Shown in pieces: positions 16,724-26,006 of a stretch of DNA of 64,000 nt. Position numbers and translations under genes: made by a program. The stretch's first letter is position 1. Each line of letters starts with the position of its first letter. The DNA is from Filimonas effusa (GTDB lineage: Bacteria; Bacteroidota; Bacteroidia; Chitinophagales; Chitinophagaceae): the NCBI RefSeq assembly GCF_004118675.1, contig NZ_SDHZ01000002.1:620001-684000 (forward strand), in the 5' to 3' direction. Below the pieces are notes generated by a model. That model ran no database searches and was not told the origin of the DNA. It saw only the letters and a list, made by a program, of their open reading frames with translations.

Positions 16724-17866
16724 ATGATACGGAAGAATACACTCTGTTTTTTCACGGCTATGGCTTTGTGTGCCATTGCATGCCGTTCCAATAACGAAAA
16801 CAAATCCACCGGCAGCGAACTCCAGGAAGTCCCTGTCGTTCAGATCCTGAAAAAAGACACCATCATACATACCAACTACGTCGCAGCTATCGAAGCAAGA
16901 CGTAACGTAGAATTAAGAGCCAAAGTACAGGGCTATCTCGAGCAGATCTACGTCGATGAAGGTCAGGAAGTAAAAGAAGGACAACTGTTGTTTAAACTCA
17001 ACGACAAAGAATACCGCCTCGCCCTCGACAAAGCAAAAGCCAACCTCGCCAATATGCAGGCCGAAGCCAAAGCAGCTTCACTGGAAGCACAAAGGGTAAG
17101 CGGACTGGTAACGAAAAAGATCATTTCATCAACCGAACTCGATCTTGCCAAAACCAGGGTCCGGTCAGCCGAAGCCAAAGTAGCCGAAGCCCAGGCACTC
17201 GAATCCGAAGCAGCACATCACCTTTCCTATACCGCTATCTATGCGCCATTCTCCGGCGTAATAGACCGTATCCCCCTCAGAAGCGGCAGCCTTGTGAATG
17301 AAGGTGCACTACTCACAACCGTATCGGACCTCAGCACCGTTCACGCCTATTTCAACGTGTCTGAAAACGAATACCTCCAGATCCTGCAGTCCAATGGCAA
17401 TGAAAAGAAAAACGATGCATTGAACAGCACCGTGGAACTCTTCCTCTCCAACGGCAATAAGTACGCCCATAAAGGCATCATCAAAACCATGGAAGGACAA
17501 ATTGATGCAGGTACAGGCTCCATCGCTTTCCGCGCCAGCTTCCCCAATCCCAATCACCTGCTGAAACATGGCTCTACCGGTAAAATCGTTGTCACCACGC
17601 CTGTTCAGGAAGTGCTGCTGGTTCCGCAAAAAGCCGTCTTCGAGATCCAGGATAAAAACTACGTGTACGTAGTAGAAAAAAACAACGTAGTAACCATGCG
17701 CAATTTCATTCCAAGTGTGCGCATCAACGACTACTACATTGTTCAGTCGGGCCTCTCCAATGGAGATAACATTGTGCTGGAAGGTGTACAGTCTATCAAA
17801 AACGGTATGCGCATTCAACCCAGAACCGTCCAAAACGATAGCCTGCTTGCACAACGATTGAAGTAG
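16724..17866 (+). CDS. RND efflux periplasmic adaptor (membrane fusion protein)
   Basis: The 380-residue lipoprotein (signal ending AIAC, C20) links the inner-membrane pump to the outer-membrane channel. It shows the biotinyl-lipoyl half motif VELRAKVQGYLEQIYVDEGQEVKEG, a central coiled-coil hairpin of about 90 residues rich in A, K and E, then YTAIYAPFSGVIDRIPLRSGSLV, and the beta-barrel and membrane-proximal domains. It precedes the pump gene by 94 nt. The family is the AcrA/MexA type, usually multidrug; the substrate cannot be told. Confidence 0.93.
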   Translation: MIRKNTLCFFTAMALCAIACRSNNENKSTGSELQEVPVVQILKKDTIIHTNYVAAIEARRNVELRAKVQGYLEQIYVDEGQEVKEGQLLFKLNDKEYRLALDKAKANLANMQAEAKAASLEAQRVSGLVTKKIISSTELDLAKTRVRSAEAKVAEAQALESEAAHHLSYTAIYAPFSGVIDRIPLRSGSLVNEGALLTTVSDLSTVHAYFNVSENEYLQILQSNGNEKKNDALNSTVELFLSNGNKYAHKGIIKTMEGQIDAGTGSIAFRASFPNPNHLLKHGSTGKIVVTTPVQEVLLVPQKAVFEIQDKNYVYVVEKNNVVTMRNFIPSVRINDYYIVQSGLSNGDNIVLEGVQSIKNGMRIQPRTVQNDSLLAQRLK

Positions 17867-17960
17867 AACGATCAATTAATCCTTTTATTGACCAACAGAT
17901 AACCTGCCGGAAGCCATGCTATTGCCGCTTCCGCAGAACTATCACTGAATACGCATCACA

Positions 17961-20900
17961 ATGGTTGAAACATTTATACGACGACCGGTATTATCACTGG
18001 TTATCTCACTTATCATATGCCTGCTGGGGGCACTGGCGTTGTTCACCCTGCCGGTAACTCAGTTCCCCGATATTGTTCCCCCTTCTGTAGTAGTAACAGC
18101 TAAGTACACCGGCGCCAATGCCGAAGTATGTACCAAAGCTGTGGCCACCCCTTTGGAAAGAGCTATTAACGGTGTGCCCGGCATGACTTACATGTCGTCT
18201 GTATCCGGTAACAACGGCACAACGCTCATTCAGGTGTTCTTCCAGGTAGGAACAGACCCCGACCAGGCAGCCGTAAACGTTCAGAACCGCGTATCCACCG
18301 TACTCGACGAATTACCCGAAGAGGTGATCAAAGCCGGTGTAACCACCGAAAAAGAGGTGAACAGTATGCTCCTCTACCTCAACGTCATCAGCCGCGACTC
18401 TACCATGGACGAAGAATTCATCTACAACTTCGCCGACATCAATGTCTTGCAGGAACTGAAACGCATCGATGGTGTTGGTTTCGCCGAGATCATGGGCGCC
18501 AGGGAATACTCCATGCGCGTATGGCTGAAACCCGACCGTATGCTTGCCTACAACGTATCAACCGATGAAGTCATCCAGGCGCTGCGCAACCAGAACGTAG
18601 AAGCCGCCCCAGGCAAAACAGGCGAAGGCTCCGGCAAACAATCATACGACCTCGAATATGTATTGCGCTATACAGGTAAATTCTTCGAGCCCTCGCAATA
18701 TGAGAACATTGTGATAAGAGCTTCGCAGGATGGCGATATCCTGCGGTTAAAAGAAGTAGCCGATATCGAGTTTGGTACACTGAGTTATAGCATGGTATCG
18801 AAAACAGATGGCAAACCATCAGCATCTATCATGATCAAACAACGCCCCGGCTCCAACGCAAGCGATGTCATCAAGGCCATCAAATCCAAAATGGCCGAAC
18901 TCAGGGAAGATGGCTTCCCTCCCGGAATGGACTACAACTATGCCTACGATGTATCGCGCTTTCTCGATGCAAGTATCCATGAAGTATTGCGTACGCTGGT
19001 TGAAGCGCTGTTACTGGTATTCCTGGTAGTCTTTGTATTCCTGCAAGACTTCCGCTCTACGTTGATTCCCGCGCTGGCAGTACCCGTGGCATTGGTAGGT
19101 ACACTGGCTTTTATGCAAATGATGGGCTTCTCTATTAACCTCCTTACCCTCTTCGCACTGGTGCTGGCGATTGGTATCGTCGTCGATAACGCCATTGTCG
19201 TCGTTGAAGCGGTTCACGTTAAAATGAGCCATCATCATATGCCCGCCTTACCCGCAACCATTGGCGCTATGAAAGAGATCAGCGGCGCCATCCTGGCAAT
19301 CACGCTCGTCATGTCGGCGGTGTTTGTGCCTGTGGCATTCCTCTCCGGGCCGGTTGGCGTATTCTACAGGCAGTTCTCTCTTACACTGGCAATAGCCATT
19401 GTCATCTCCGGCATCAACGCCCTTACGCTAACACCCGCCCTTTGTGCGTTGCTGCTCAAACATCCTTCGCCAGGCAAAAAGAAAAACTGGCTCCAACGCT
19501 TCTTCGGCGGTTTCAATAAAAGTTATAATGCTACCGAAAACAAGTATAAGAACCTTGTAGTCCGTATAGCAGGTAAGAAATGGGTAACGCTGGCAATGCT
19601 GGTGTTCTTCTGTCTTAGTACCTGGATAGCCGGCAGCGTATTGCCATCAGGCTTTATACCTACGGAAGACCAGGGCATGATCTACGTGAACGTAACCACC
19701 CCGCCCGGCGCTTCGGTGGGCCGTACCGAAAAGGTACTCGATGCCATACAGGTAGCTTCTTCAAAGCTCGGAGAAGTAGAGAACATCAGCACGCTTGCAG
19801 GTTATAGCCTTGTTACCGAAGTAGCAGGCGCCTCCTATGGCATGGGCATGATCAACCTCAAAAGCTGGGACAATCGCGACGCCAGCGTCGAAGATGTGAT
19901 CGCAAAACTGCAGCAACAAACAAAAGGCATTACCGATGCCACGATCGAATTCTTTGCACCACCCACCGTTCCCGGTTTCGGTAACGCCAGTGGCTTCGAA
20001 TTCCGTTTGCTCGATAAGGGCAAAAGCAGTGATCTCAATAAAACTGCTCACGCTACCCAGGATTTTATAGCCGCCCTGAAAAAGGAGAAAGCCATCGCCA
20101 ACGCCTTCACCAGCTTCGACGCCAGCTTCCCGCAATACATGATCCGGATAGACCAGGATATGGCCGCCAAAAAAGGTGTCACCGTCGACAATGCCATGCA
20201 AAACCTGCAAACATTGCTGGGCAGCTACTACGCCACCAACTTCATCCGCTTCGGACAGATGTATAAGGTGATGGTACAGGCTTATCCCGACTATCGCTCT
20301 AAACCGGAAGACATTTTAAGTCTTTATGTAAAGAATGATAAAGGCGAAATGGTATCATACGCCAACTTCGCCACGCTCGAAAGAGTATACGGCCCGGAGC
20401 AGCTTACGCGTTACAACATGTACACATCGGCCCTCATCAATGGCGATGCCGCAGCAGGCTTCAGTAGCGGTGATGCCATCGAAACCATTGAAAGGGTAGC
20501 AAAAGAAAAACTGCCGAAAGGTTACGACTACGAATGGTCAGGCATGACACGCGAACAGATCCTCTCCGGCAACCAGGCAGGCTTCATCTTTCTGATATGC
20601 CTTGTATTCGTTTACCTGTTGCTGGCAGCACAGTACGAAAGCTTCCTGCTGCCATTACCCGTAATCCTGTCTTTGCCTACAGGTATCCTGGGCTCCTTCC
20701 TCTTCCTGAAAATGGCAGGGCTCGAAAACAATATCTACGCGCAGGTGGCGCTCGTAATGCTGATAGGCTTGCTGGGTAAAAACGCCATCCTTATCGTAGA
20801 GTTCGCGATCCAGCGCAGTAAAGATGGCTTATCGGTACTCGAAGCCGCCAAAGAAGGTGCAGTATCCAGGCTGCGGCCAATCCTCATGACATCCTTTGCA

Positions 20901-21113
20901 TTCATAGCAGGCTTGATACCCTTGTGTATCGCCAGCGGCGCAGGCGCCATGGGTAACCGGTCTATAGGTACCGCAGCCGCAGGCGGTATGCTTATCGGTA
21001 CCATCTTCGGACTGGTACTGGTGCCGGGGCTCTATGTAGTATTCGCAAGCCTGGCAGCACACAAAGCCAATAAGAAAGCCAATAAGCACGGTCATCATAC
21101 AGCTCATTCCTAA
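17961..21113 (+). CDS. RND efflux pump permease, HAE1 (AcrB) family
   Basis: This proton-driven trimeric inner-membrane pump is 1,050 residues long, normal for the family, with twelve transmembrane helices and two large periplasmic loops. It shows FIRRPVLSLVISL at the start, the NGVPGMTYMSSVSG porter segment, LVLAIGIVVDNAIVVVEAV in helix 4 with the two aspartate-like proton relay positions, and GLLGKNAILIVEFA in helix 10. Hydrophobic HAE1-type organisation points to drugs, bile-like or solvent substrates, not metals. It is followed after 11 nt by its outer-membrane channel. Confidence 0.96.
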   Translation: MVETFIRRPVLSLVISLIICLLGALALFTLPVTQFPDIVPPSVVVTAKYTGANAEVCTKAVATPLERAINGVPGMTYMSSVSGNNGTTLIQVFFQVGTDPDQAAVNVQNRVSTVLDELPEEVIKAGVTTEKEVNSMLLYLNVISRDSTMDEEFIYNFADINVLQELKRIDGVGFAEIMGAREYSMRVWLKPDRMLAYNVSTDEVIQALRNQNVEAAPGKTGEGSGKQSYDLEYVLRYTGKFFEPSQYENIVIRASQDGDILRLKEVADIEFGTLSYSMVSKTDGKPSASIMIKQRPGSNASDVIKAIKSKMAELREDGFPPGMDYNYAYDVSRFLDASIHEVLRTLVEALLLVFLVVFVFLQDFRSTLIPALAVPVALVGTLAFMQMMGFSINLLTLFALVLAIGIVVDNAIVVVEAVHVKMSHHHMPALPATIGAMKEISGAILAITLVMSAVFVPVAFLSGPVGVFYRQFSLTLAIAIVISGINALTLTPALCALLLKHPSPGKKKNWLQRFFGGFNKSYNATENKYKNLVVRIAGKKWVTLAMLVFFCLSTWIAGSVLPSGFIPTEDQGMIYVNVTTPPGASVGRTEKVLDAIQVASSKLGEVENISTLAGYSLVTEVAGASYGMGMINLKSWDNRDASVEDVIAKLQQQTKGITDATIEFFAPPTVPGFGNASGFEFRLLDKGKSSDLNKTAHATQDFIAALKKEKAIANAFTSFDASFPQYMIRIDQDMAAKKGVTVDNAMQNLQTLLGSYYATNFIRFGQMYKVMVQAYPDYRSKPEDILSLYVKNDKGEMVSYANFATLERVYGPEQLTRYNMYTSALINGDAAAGFSSGDAIETIERVAKEKLPKGYDYEWSGMTREQILSGNQAGFIFLICLVFVYLLLAAQYESFLLPLPVILSLPTGILGSFLFLKMAGLENNIYAQVALVMLIGLLGKNAILIVEFAIQRSKDGLSVLEAAKEGAVSRLRPILMTSFAFIAGLIPLCIASGAGAMGNRSIGTAAAGGMLIGTIFGLVLVPGLYVVFASLAAHKANKKANKHGHHTAHS

Positions 21114-21124
21114 ACAGTAAACAC

Positions 21125-22561
21125 ATGCGATTCCTTATATATGCATCACTTATAGTAGTAACAGGCATAACCGGCTGCAAAGTAGCGCAGCCGGTTATAC
21201 TGCCCGAAGCACGTACCATGCCGGCCGCCTTTAGCGCTGCACAACACGATAGCACCGGCATAGGCGATCTTACATGGCGCCAGTTCTTCAAAGACCCGTT
21301 ATTACAACAGCTCATCGATACAGCGCTGCACAACAATCCCGATATGCAGATTGCCATGCAACGCATACAAACCGCCAATGCACTGCTGCTGGGCGCTAAA
21401 AACGCAATGCTCCCCTCCGTCAACGCCATCCTTTCAGCAGGCATCGATAAATACGGCGACTACACCATGAACGGTGTGGGTAACTGGGATACCAACCTGT
21501 CGCCCAATATCTCCGGTAATCAGAAGATCCCCTATCCTGTCACCCCCGACTTCTTCCTGGGGTTGCGCAGCAACTGGGAAATAGATGTATGGAAAAAACT
21601 GAAGAACAAAAAGAAAGCGGCATTGGCGCAACTGGCCGCTTCACAGGAAGGTAAACGCCTGCTTACTACCATGCTCGTGTCGCAGGTAGCGGGTTACTAT
21701 TTCGAACTGATGGCTTTAGACAACCAGCACCGCATCATCCGCCGTAACACCACCTTACAGGAAAGCGCGCTGGAAGTAGTAAAAGCACAGAAAGAAGGCG
21801 GCCGGGCCACACAACTGGCAGTGCAGCAAATGGAAGCGCAATTGTATAACACCCAAACATTTGAATACTCCATCCGCCGCGAAATAGTAAAGGCAGAAAA
21901 CCAGCTCAACTACCTGCTTGGACGCTATGCCCAACCAGTATTACGCGACAGCGGGTTTATGCAGAAAGCCATCCCCGAAAAAGCCATCGCAGGTTTACCC
22001 AGCACCCTGTTATTACGCAGGCCGGATATCCGCGAAGCCGAGTGGCAGCTCGAATCAGCCAAAGCAGATGTAGCGGCCGCCAGGGCTGCTTTTATGCCTT
22101 CCTTCCAGATCACTCCCTACGCCGGCATCAATGCATTTAAAGCACAACTGTTATTCAACGGCTCTTCACTCACATATGGTCTGTTGGGAGGCCTCACCGC
22201 TCCCCTGTTTAACCAGAAGCAACTGCAGGCCAACTACCTGGTATCCACCGCACGCAACAAAGAAGCATGGTACCAGTATCAGAAAACCATCCTCAACAGT
22301 TTCCGCGAAGTAGGCACAACCATAGAGCAGCTCAACAATACGCGCCAGCTTTACCTCCTGAAACAAAAACAGGTAACTGCCTTAAGTGAAGCGGTAGCTT
22401 CTTCCCGCGAACTTTACATTGCAGGTTACGCCTCCTACCTCGAGGTGATCACCGCCCAAAAGGGTGTGCTGGAAGCAGAGTTGGAACTGAATGAAGCGAA
22501 GAAGGCCCAGTTTCTCTATTGGATAGATCTGTACAGAGCGCTTGGAGGAGGAGATAAATAG
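21125..22561 (+). CDS. Outer-membrane efflux channel lipoprotein (TolC/NodT type)
   Basis: The 478-residue lipoprotein (signal ending ITGC, C18) is the outer-membrane factor of the tripartite pump. It carries two OEP repeats, with TWRQFFKDPLLQQLIDTALHNNPD and the later LLLRRPDIREAEWQLESAKADVAAARAAFMPS hallmark, plus long alpha-helical, coiled-coil stretches. It is the last gene of the adaptor-pump-channel operon. Sixty nucleotides after the stop begins the repeated RNA-like element that ends in a strong terminator. Confidence 0.94.
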   Translation: MRFLIYASLIVVTGITGCKVAQPVILPEARTMPAAFSAAQHDSTGIGDLTWRQFFKDPLLQQLIDTALHNNPDMQIAMQRIQTANALLLGAKNAMLPSVNAILSAGIDKYGDYTMNGVGNWDTNLSPNISGNQKIPYPVTPDFFLGLRSNWEIDVWKKLKNKKKAALAQLAASQEGKRLLTTMLVSQVAGYYFELMALDNQHRIIRRNTTLQESALEVVKAQKEGGRATQLAVQQMEAQLYNTQTFEYSIRREIVKAENQLNYLLGRYAQPVLRDSGFMQKAIPEKAIAGLPSTLLLRRPDIREAEWQLESAKADVAAARAAFMPSFQITPYAGINAFKAQLLFNGSSLTYGLLGGLTAPLFNQKQLQANYLVSTARNKEAWYQYQKTILNSFREVGTTIEQLNNTRQLYLLKQKQVTALSEAVASSRELYIAGYASYLEVITAQKGVLEAELELNEAKKAQFLYWIDLYRALGGGDK

Positions 22562-22620
22562 GAACAGATGGCAGAATGATAGGTTTAAAAGCAGGTGAAG
22601 GCCATTACAATAATTATGAC

Positions 22621-22740
22621 ACGAGGGTGGCTCGTAAATAAAAATAGCCGCTGAGAATTGCTTAAACGGGAACCCTTCTCCATCAGTTACCCGAGAAAAA
22701 CGAGGCCGTATCGCACTTCAACTTATGATACGGCCTCTTT
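22621..22740 (+). ncRNA. Dispersed structured element, copy 1 (candidate sRNA or 3'UTR RNA)
   Basis: A 92-nt core (22621-22712) is matched at 84 of 92 positions by an inverted copy at 35238-35329. It contains GAGGGT able to pair with ACCCTT 50 nt later, a CCG/CGG-closed loop around CTGAGAATTGCTTAAA, and ends in the perfect 11-bp hairpin GAGGCCGTATC/GATACGGCCTC (22702-22712 with 22727-22737) followed by TTTGTTTTT. No -7 box precedes it, so it is either processed from the efflux mRNA 3' end or a mobile repeat. It also terminates the efflux operon. Confidence 0.55.
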
Positions 22741-22849
22741 GTTTTTATGCTGGAGAACCAAACGTTAATGTTTAGTTGTTATGGCATTTTTTGGAGGAGC
22801 GGGTTAAACCTCCGAATTCTGTCGTAGTCTATTTTAAAAACGACACAAC

Positions 22850-23497
22850 ATGAAAAAAATCTTAACACTTGCAGTAGTTGGCGTCTTCATGACAGCCAGT
22901 GCGATGGCCCAGGATAGTACAGCTGTTAAGCAACATAAAGCAGGCGTACATCAAAAACACCAGGGAGATGGTAAAGACCATAAACATCATGGACACAAGG
23001 GCGACAAAGCAATGAAAGGCGTCACTTTCTCCGATGAACAAAAGGCACAGGCCAAAACCATTAACGAAGATTTTAAAAAGAAAGCAGCAGATGTAAAAGC
23101 CAAAAACCTGGATGCAGCAGATCAGAAAAAACAATTGGCGGCACTGCACCAGGAGCGTCATCAGAAAATGCAGCAGGTATTAACGGCCGAACAAAAAGCC
23201 ACTATCGAAACCAACAGGAAGCAGGCAGCAGCAAAAGCAAAGGAAATGAAGGGCAAACGCCTCGATGCCATGAAAGCCTCTCTGAACCTCAACGACGAAC
23301 AGGTAGCTAAAATAAAAGAAGAAAAAGCAAAGACCCGCGAGCAGATCAAAGCAATCCGCGAGAACCAGTCACTCTCCGAAGCCGACAAAAAAGCACAGGT
23401 AAAAGCTGTTATGCAAAAACAAAAAGCCAGCTGGGATAACATCCTCACGCCTGAACAAAAGGCTAAAATGAAAGCGAAACAACAACCTTCAAAATAA
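22850..23497 (+). CDS. Periplasmic Spy/CpxP-like protein with a histidine-rich segment
   Basis: The 215-residue product has a signal peptide cleaved after AMAQ. Residues about 28-55 are rich in H, K and G (KHQGDGKDHKHHGHKGDK), a likely metal-binding stretch. The rest is highly charged and helical with repeated LT/LN-x-E-Q motifs (FSDEQKAQ, LTAEQKAT, LNDEQVAK, LTPEQKAK) resembling Spy-type periplasmic chaperones and LTXXQ proteins. It follows the efflux operon but is separated by a terminator. Its role in envelope or metal stress is inferred from the family. Confidence 0.7.
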   Translation: MKKILTLAVVGVFMTASAMAQDSTAVKQHKAGVHQKHQGDGKDHKHHGHKGDKAMKGVTFSDEQKAQAKTINEDFKKKAADVKAKNLDAADQKKQLAALHQERHQKMQQVLTAEQKATIETNRKQAAAKAKEMKGKRLDAMKASLNLNDEQVAKIKEEKAKTREQIKAIRENQSLSEADKKAQVKAVMQKQKASWDNILTPEQKAKMKAKQQPSK

Positions 23498-23574
23498 TAA
23501 ATGAACGAAACAATAGCCAGATGATGGAATGAATAATGGATAGGATCTAACCATTACAATAATCAACATTGAAT

Positions 23575-23605
23575 AACCGGGTGTGCCTAAAGCTCACCCG
23601 GTTTT
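23575..23605 (+). terminator. Intrinsic terminator after the Spy-like gene
   Basis: A 9-bp stem AACCGGGTG/CACCCGGTT (23575-23583 with 23595-23603) and 11-nt loop is followed by TTTTG, 77 nt after the stop. It lies between convergent genes. Confidence 0.8.
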
Positions 23606-23641
23606 GTATACAACCTTATCCTCTTTCACAGAAACGTCCTT

Positions 23642-23962
23642 CTACGAAAGCTGTCCCTCTGTCTTGGTCAGAAAATTTCCTACAGCCTCCTTAATATCGA
23701 TACCGCTGCGATCGGCAAGCACAATCAGCCACCAGATATTCTCACCAAGCTTATGTTCCAGCTCCGATTGAGAATTAGCTTTCGGCCAGCGCTCCTGCTG
23801 CGACATGATATTTCTTCCTACCAATCCCGCATCCGTCAGATAAGCCAATGCATCTTCTTCCACCGTCCATTCACTGCCATGATGCTGTAGCTCCAGTTGG
23901 TGATACTTTTTCCTCAATTCCAGTGAACGGGAGACGATATCATTAAAATCTGTTTCACTCAT
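23642..23962 (-). CDS. MazG-like protein
   Basis: The 106-residue protein is helical, with SELEHKLGENIWWLIVLADRSGIDIKEAVGNFL near the C-terminus, which matches the second helix pair of MazG-type nucleotide pyrophosphohydrolases (E-x-x-D/N...ADR-x-GID-x-x-EA). The early EEDALAYLTDAG segment would supply other acidic ligands. The strict EExxE/ExxD set is not complete by eye, so activity is uncertain. It is convergent with the Spy-like gene and downstream of an AraC regulator. Confidence 0.55.
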   Translation of the reverse strand: MSETDFNDIVSRSLELRKKYHQLELQHHGSEWTVEEDALAYLTDAGLVGRNIMSQQERWPKANSQSELEHKLGENIWWLIVLADRSGIDIKEAVGNFLTKTEGQLS

Positions 23963-24017
23963 TTCTTCTTATTTAATCGATGATGAATCTAATGGTTTAT
24001 GTATAATACATGTAGCG

Positions 24018-24929
24018 TTAGTTCCGGATCGTCTTTTTATAATCCAGGGGCGATAAGGTGGTTTTGGTTTTAAAGAACTTGCTAAAAGATTGCGGATGCT
24101 CAAAACCCAGTTGATAAGCAACTTCCGCCACGGTGAGTACATCTTTAGTCAGATACTCCTTCGCCTTTTCGATAACTTTTCTATGAATATATTGCTGCGT
24201 ATTTGAACCTACCAGGTTCCGTAACAGATCACTTAAATATCTTGGAGTAAGATGCAGTTGTTCTGCTACAAAATTTACAGACGGAAGTCCTTTCTCCAGC
24301 GACGTTTTATGATTGAAATAATGTTCAAGCAGCTCCTCCAATCTTACCAGTATGTCATTGTTTACTGCTTTGCGGGTAATAAACTGGCGATCGTAAAAAC
24401 GGTTACTATAGTTAAGCAATAATTCAATTTGTGAAATGATCACGTCCTGGGAAAATTTATCAATCCGTTCATTCAGTTCCTCCTGCAGGTAGCTATAAAC
24501 GCTCAGGATAGTGGCCTTTTCTTTTTCAGATAAATACAATGCTTCGGCTGCTGAATAACTGAAAAAGCCGTACTGTTTTATTACCGTGTTCAGGGTATAG
24601 GGACGGATGAAGTCAGGATGAATATGCAGTGACAAACCTTCATAATTCGCTTCTTCATCCTGCATGCGCAGGAGTTGACCGGGAGCTACAAACGACATTC
24701 CTCCATCCTCGAAATCGTAGAATCCCTGTCCGTATCTCAATTTTCCCGAAAAACGGGTCTTAAACGAGATCTTATAGAAATCAAGGATAATACCTTGTTC
24801 AAAATCTGCGGGGTCAAAAACAGCATCTCCGTAATTGATAACACTAATCAGAGGATGCGAAGGCGCCGGCAGTCCCATTGCCCTATGCAAGTGAGCCAGC
24901 GAATTGAATATGACGGGTCCCTTCTTCAC
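24018..24929 (-). CDS. AraC-family transcriptional regulator
   Basis: The 303-residue protein has an N-terminal cupin-like sensing part and a C-terminal AraC helix-turn-helix pair, visible as SVNFVAEQLHLTPRYLSDLLR and LTVAEVAYQLGFEHPQSFSKFFKTKTTLSP (about residues 220-300). The start is a GTG at 24929; the family consensus near SLAHLHRAMGLPAPSHPLIS supports it, and a -7 box lies 16 nt upstream. It stands 41 nt after a short-chain dehydrogenase on the same strand, which it may control or be co-transcribed with. Confidence 0.88.
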   Translation of the reverse strand: MKKGPVIFNSLAHLHRAMGLPAPSHPLISVINYGDAVFDPADFEQGIILDFYKISFKTRFSGKLRYGQGFYDFEDGGMSFVAPGQLLRMQDEEANYEGLSLHIHPDFIRPYTLNTVIKQYGFFSYSAAEALYLSEKEKATILSVYSYLQEELNERIDKFSQDVIISQIELLLNYSNRFYDRQFITRKAVNNDILVRLEELLEHYFNHKTSLEKGLPSVNFVAEQLHLTPRYLSDLLRNLVGSNTQQYIHRKVIEKAKEYLTKDVLTVAEVAYQLGFEHPQSFSKFFKTKTTLSPLDYKKTIRN

Positions 24930-24945
24930 AATTTTACATTCTTAA

Positions 24946-24953
24946 CAAATCTA
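24946..24953 (-). promoter_or_regulatory. Predicted -7 box for the AraC gene at 24929
   Basis: TAGATTTG on the minus strand matches TAnnTTTG, 16 nt before the GTG start, and lies between the SDR stop and the AraC start. The AraC gene could therefore be expressed without the SDR gene. Confidence 0.45.
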
Positions 24954-24970
24954 CAAATTAATAACAGGCT

Positions 24971-25777
24971 CTAAAATAGGAACGCTGATTTCAGCCTTTC
25001 CAGTTGCGCTTCCGCTCCTGTAGCAGTACGTTCATGATACAATGCTATGGCGTCTTTACCTGCCACATAGCGCAATTTATCCTGTCCATCGGTTGCTGCC
25101 TCAAAGATCACCCGGGCAATATCTTCAGCACTAGCGTAGTTGGCTACCTGTTCTGCGCTATATCCTTCGGCCACTTTAGCCATCAACTGCCGGTAGGCAC
25201 CATGCGTACCGGACTGTAAAGAGCGGCCTGCAAAATCGGTCCGGATGCCGCCAGGAGCCACTATCTTCACCCGCACATCAAACTGCGCCAGTTCAAGCGC
25301 CAATGCTTCGGAGAAGCCATCTACTGCAAATTTGGTGGCGCTGTAAAGTGTACAGGTTGGGAAGCCTAATAATCCAAAGCTCGAGGTAATGTTGAGAAAC
25401 AGGCCTTTTCTTTTCTCTCTGAACCAAGGTATGAATGCCTTCGATACGCGTATAACACCCAGTAAATTCGTATCTACCTGTTTATTTATCTGTTCTTCGG
25501 AGAAGGCCTCCAGTGGACCAATCAAACCATAACCGGCGTTGTTCAATACCACATCAATATCGTAAAGGTTTGCTACCTGCTCTACAGTATCGTTAACCTG
25601 CTGTCCATTGGTGACATCAAGCGGTAGTATGGTTATATTTTTCAACTGCCGCAGCTCCGTTTCCTTTTCCGGTTGCCGCATGGTAGCAATAACATTCCAT
25701 CCTTTACTTTGAAACAACCTGGCTGCTGCCTTTCCAAGTCCTGATGAGGCACCTGTAATGAAAATTGACTTACTCAT
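24971..25777 (-). CDS. Short-chain dehydrogenase/reductase
   Basis: The 268-residue classical SDR has the cofactor motif TGASSGLG at residues 8-15, NNAG at 79-82, the serine in NITSSFG near 132 and the catalytic YxxxK at Y145-K149. The R after the first strand (ATMRQPEK) suggests NADP(H). Substrate cannot be assigned. The linked AraC regulator just downstream is a common pairing for stress- or xenobiotic-responsive SDRs. Confidence 0.9.
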   Translation of the reverse strand: MSKSIFITGASSGLGKAAARLFQSKGWNVIATMRQPEKETELRQLKNITILPLDVTNGQQVNDTVEQVANLYDIDVVLNNAGYGLIGPLEAFSEEQINKQVDTNLLGVIRVSKAFIPWFREKRKGLFLNITSSFGLLGFPTCTLYSATKFAVDGFSEALALELAQFDVRVKIVAPGGIRTDFAGRSLQSGTHGAYRQLMAKVAEGYSAEQVANYASAEDIARVIFEAATDGQDKLRYVAGKDAIALYHERTATGAEAQLERLKSAFLF

Positions 25778-25965
25778 AGTTTATATGCTGTTATATAAGG
25801 CAAAAATCAAGAGAATGTCACTGCCCCGATGAACCAAAAAGGAGATTTCAGTAGCCAGAATGACCAGGCCGCCCGGCCCCCGGGGAAACGATGTTAACAG
25901 TACGGGTGAAACGGCCTGTATGCAGGTTCCGTAAGGCGCAGAAACCATATACCGCATTATTTGCG

Positions 25966-25973
25966 TACCTTTG
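25966..25973 (+). promoter_or_regulatory. Predicted -7 box for the pseudouridine synthase pair
   Basis: TACCTTTG matches TAnnTTTG and lies 33 nt before the ATG at 26007, which supports that start over the in-frame TTG at 25971 inside the box. Confidence 0.5.
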
Positions 25974-26006
25974 CCGTTCCTGTTGCAAAACAGCAAATAC
26001 AATTTT

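Noticed and set aside
22621-22740. TPP riboswitch suggested by CTGAGA in the repeated element
   Set aside because: The rest of the TPP aptamer core is missing, the element lies after genes instead of before them, and no thiamin gene is near.
22602-23563. Exact 13-bp repeat CCATTACAATAAT at 22602 and 23551
   Set aside because: It occurs after two neighbouring genes, but it is short and AT-rich and was not found attached to a larger repeated unit.
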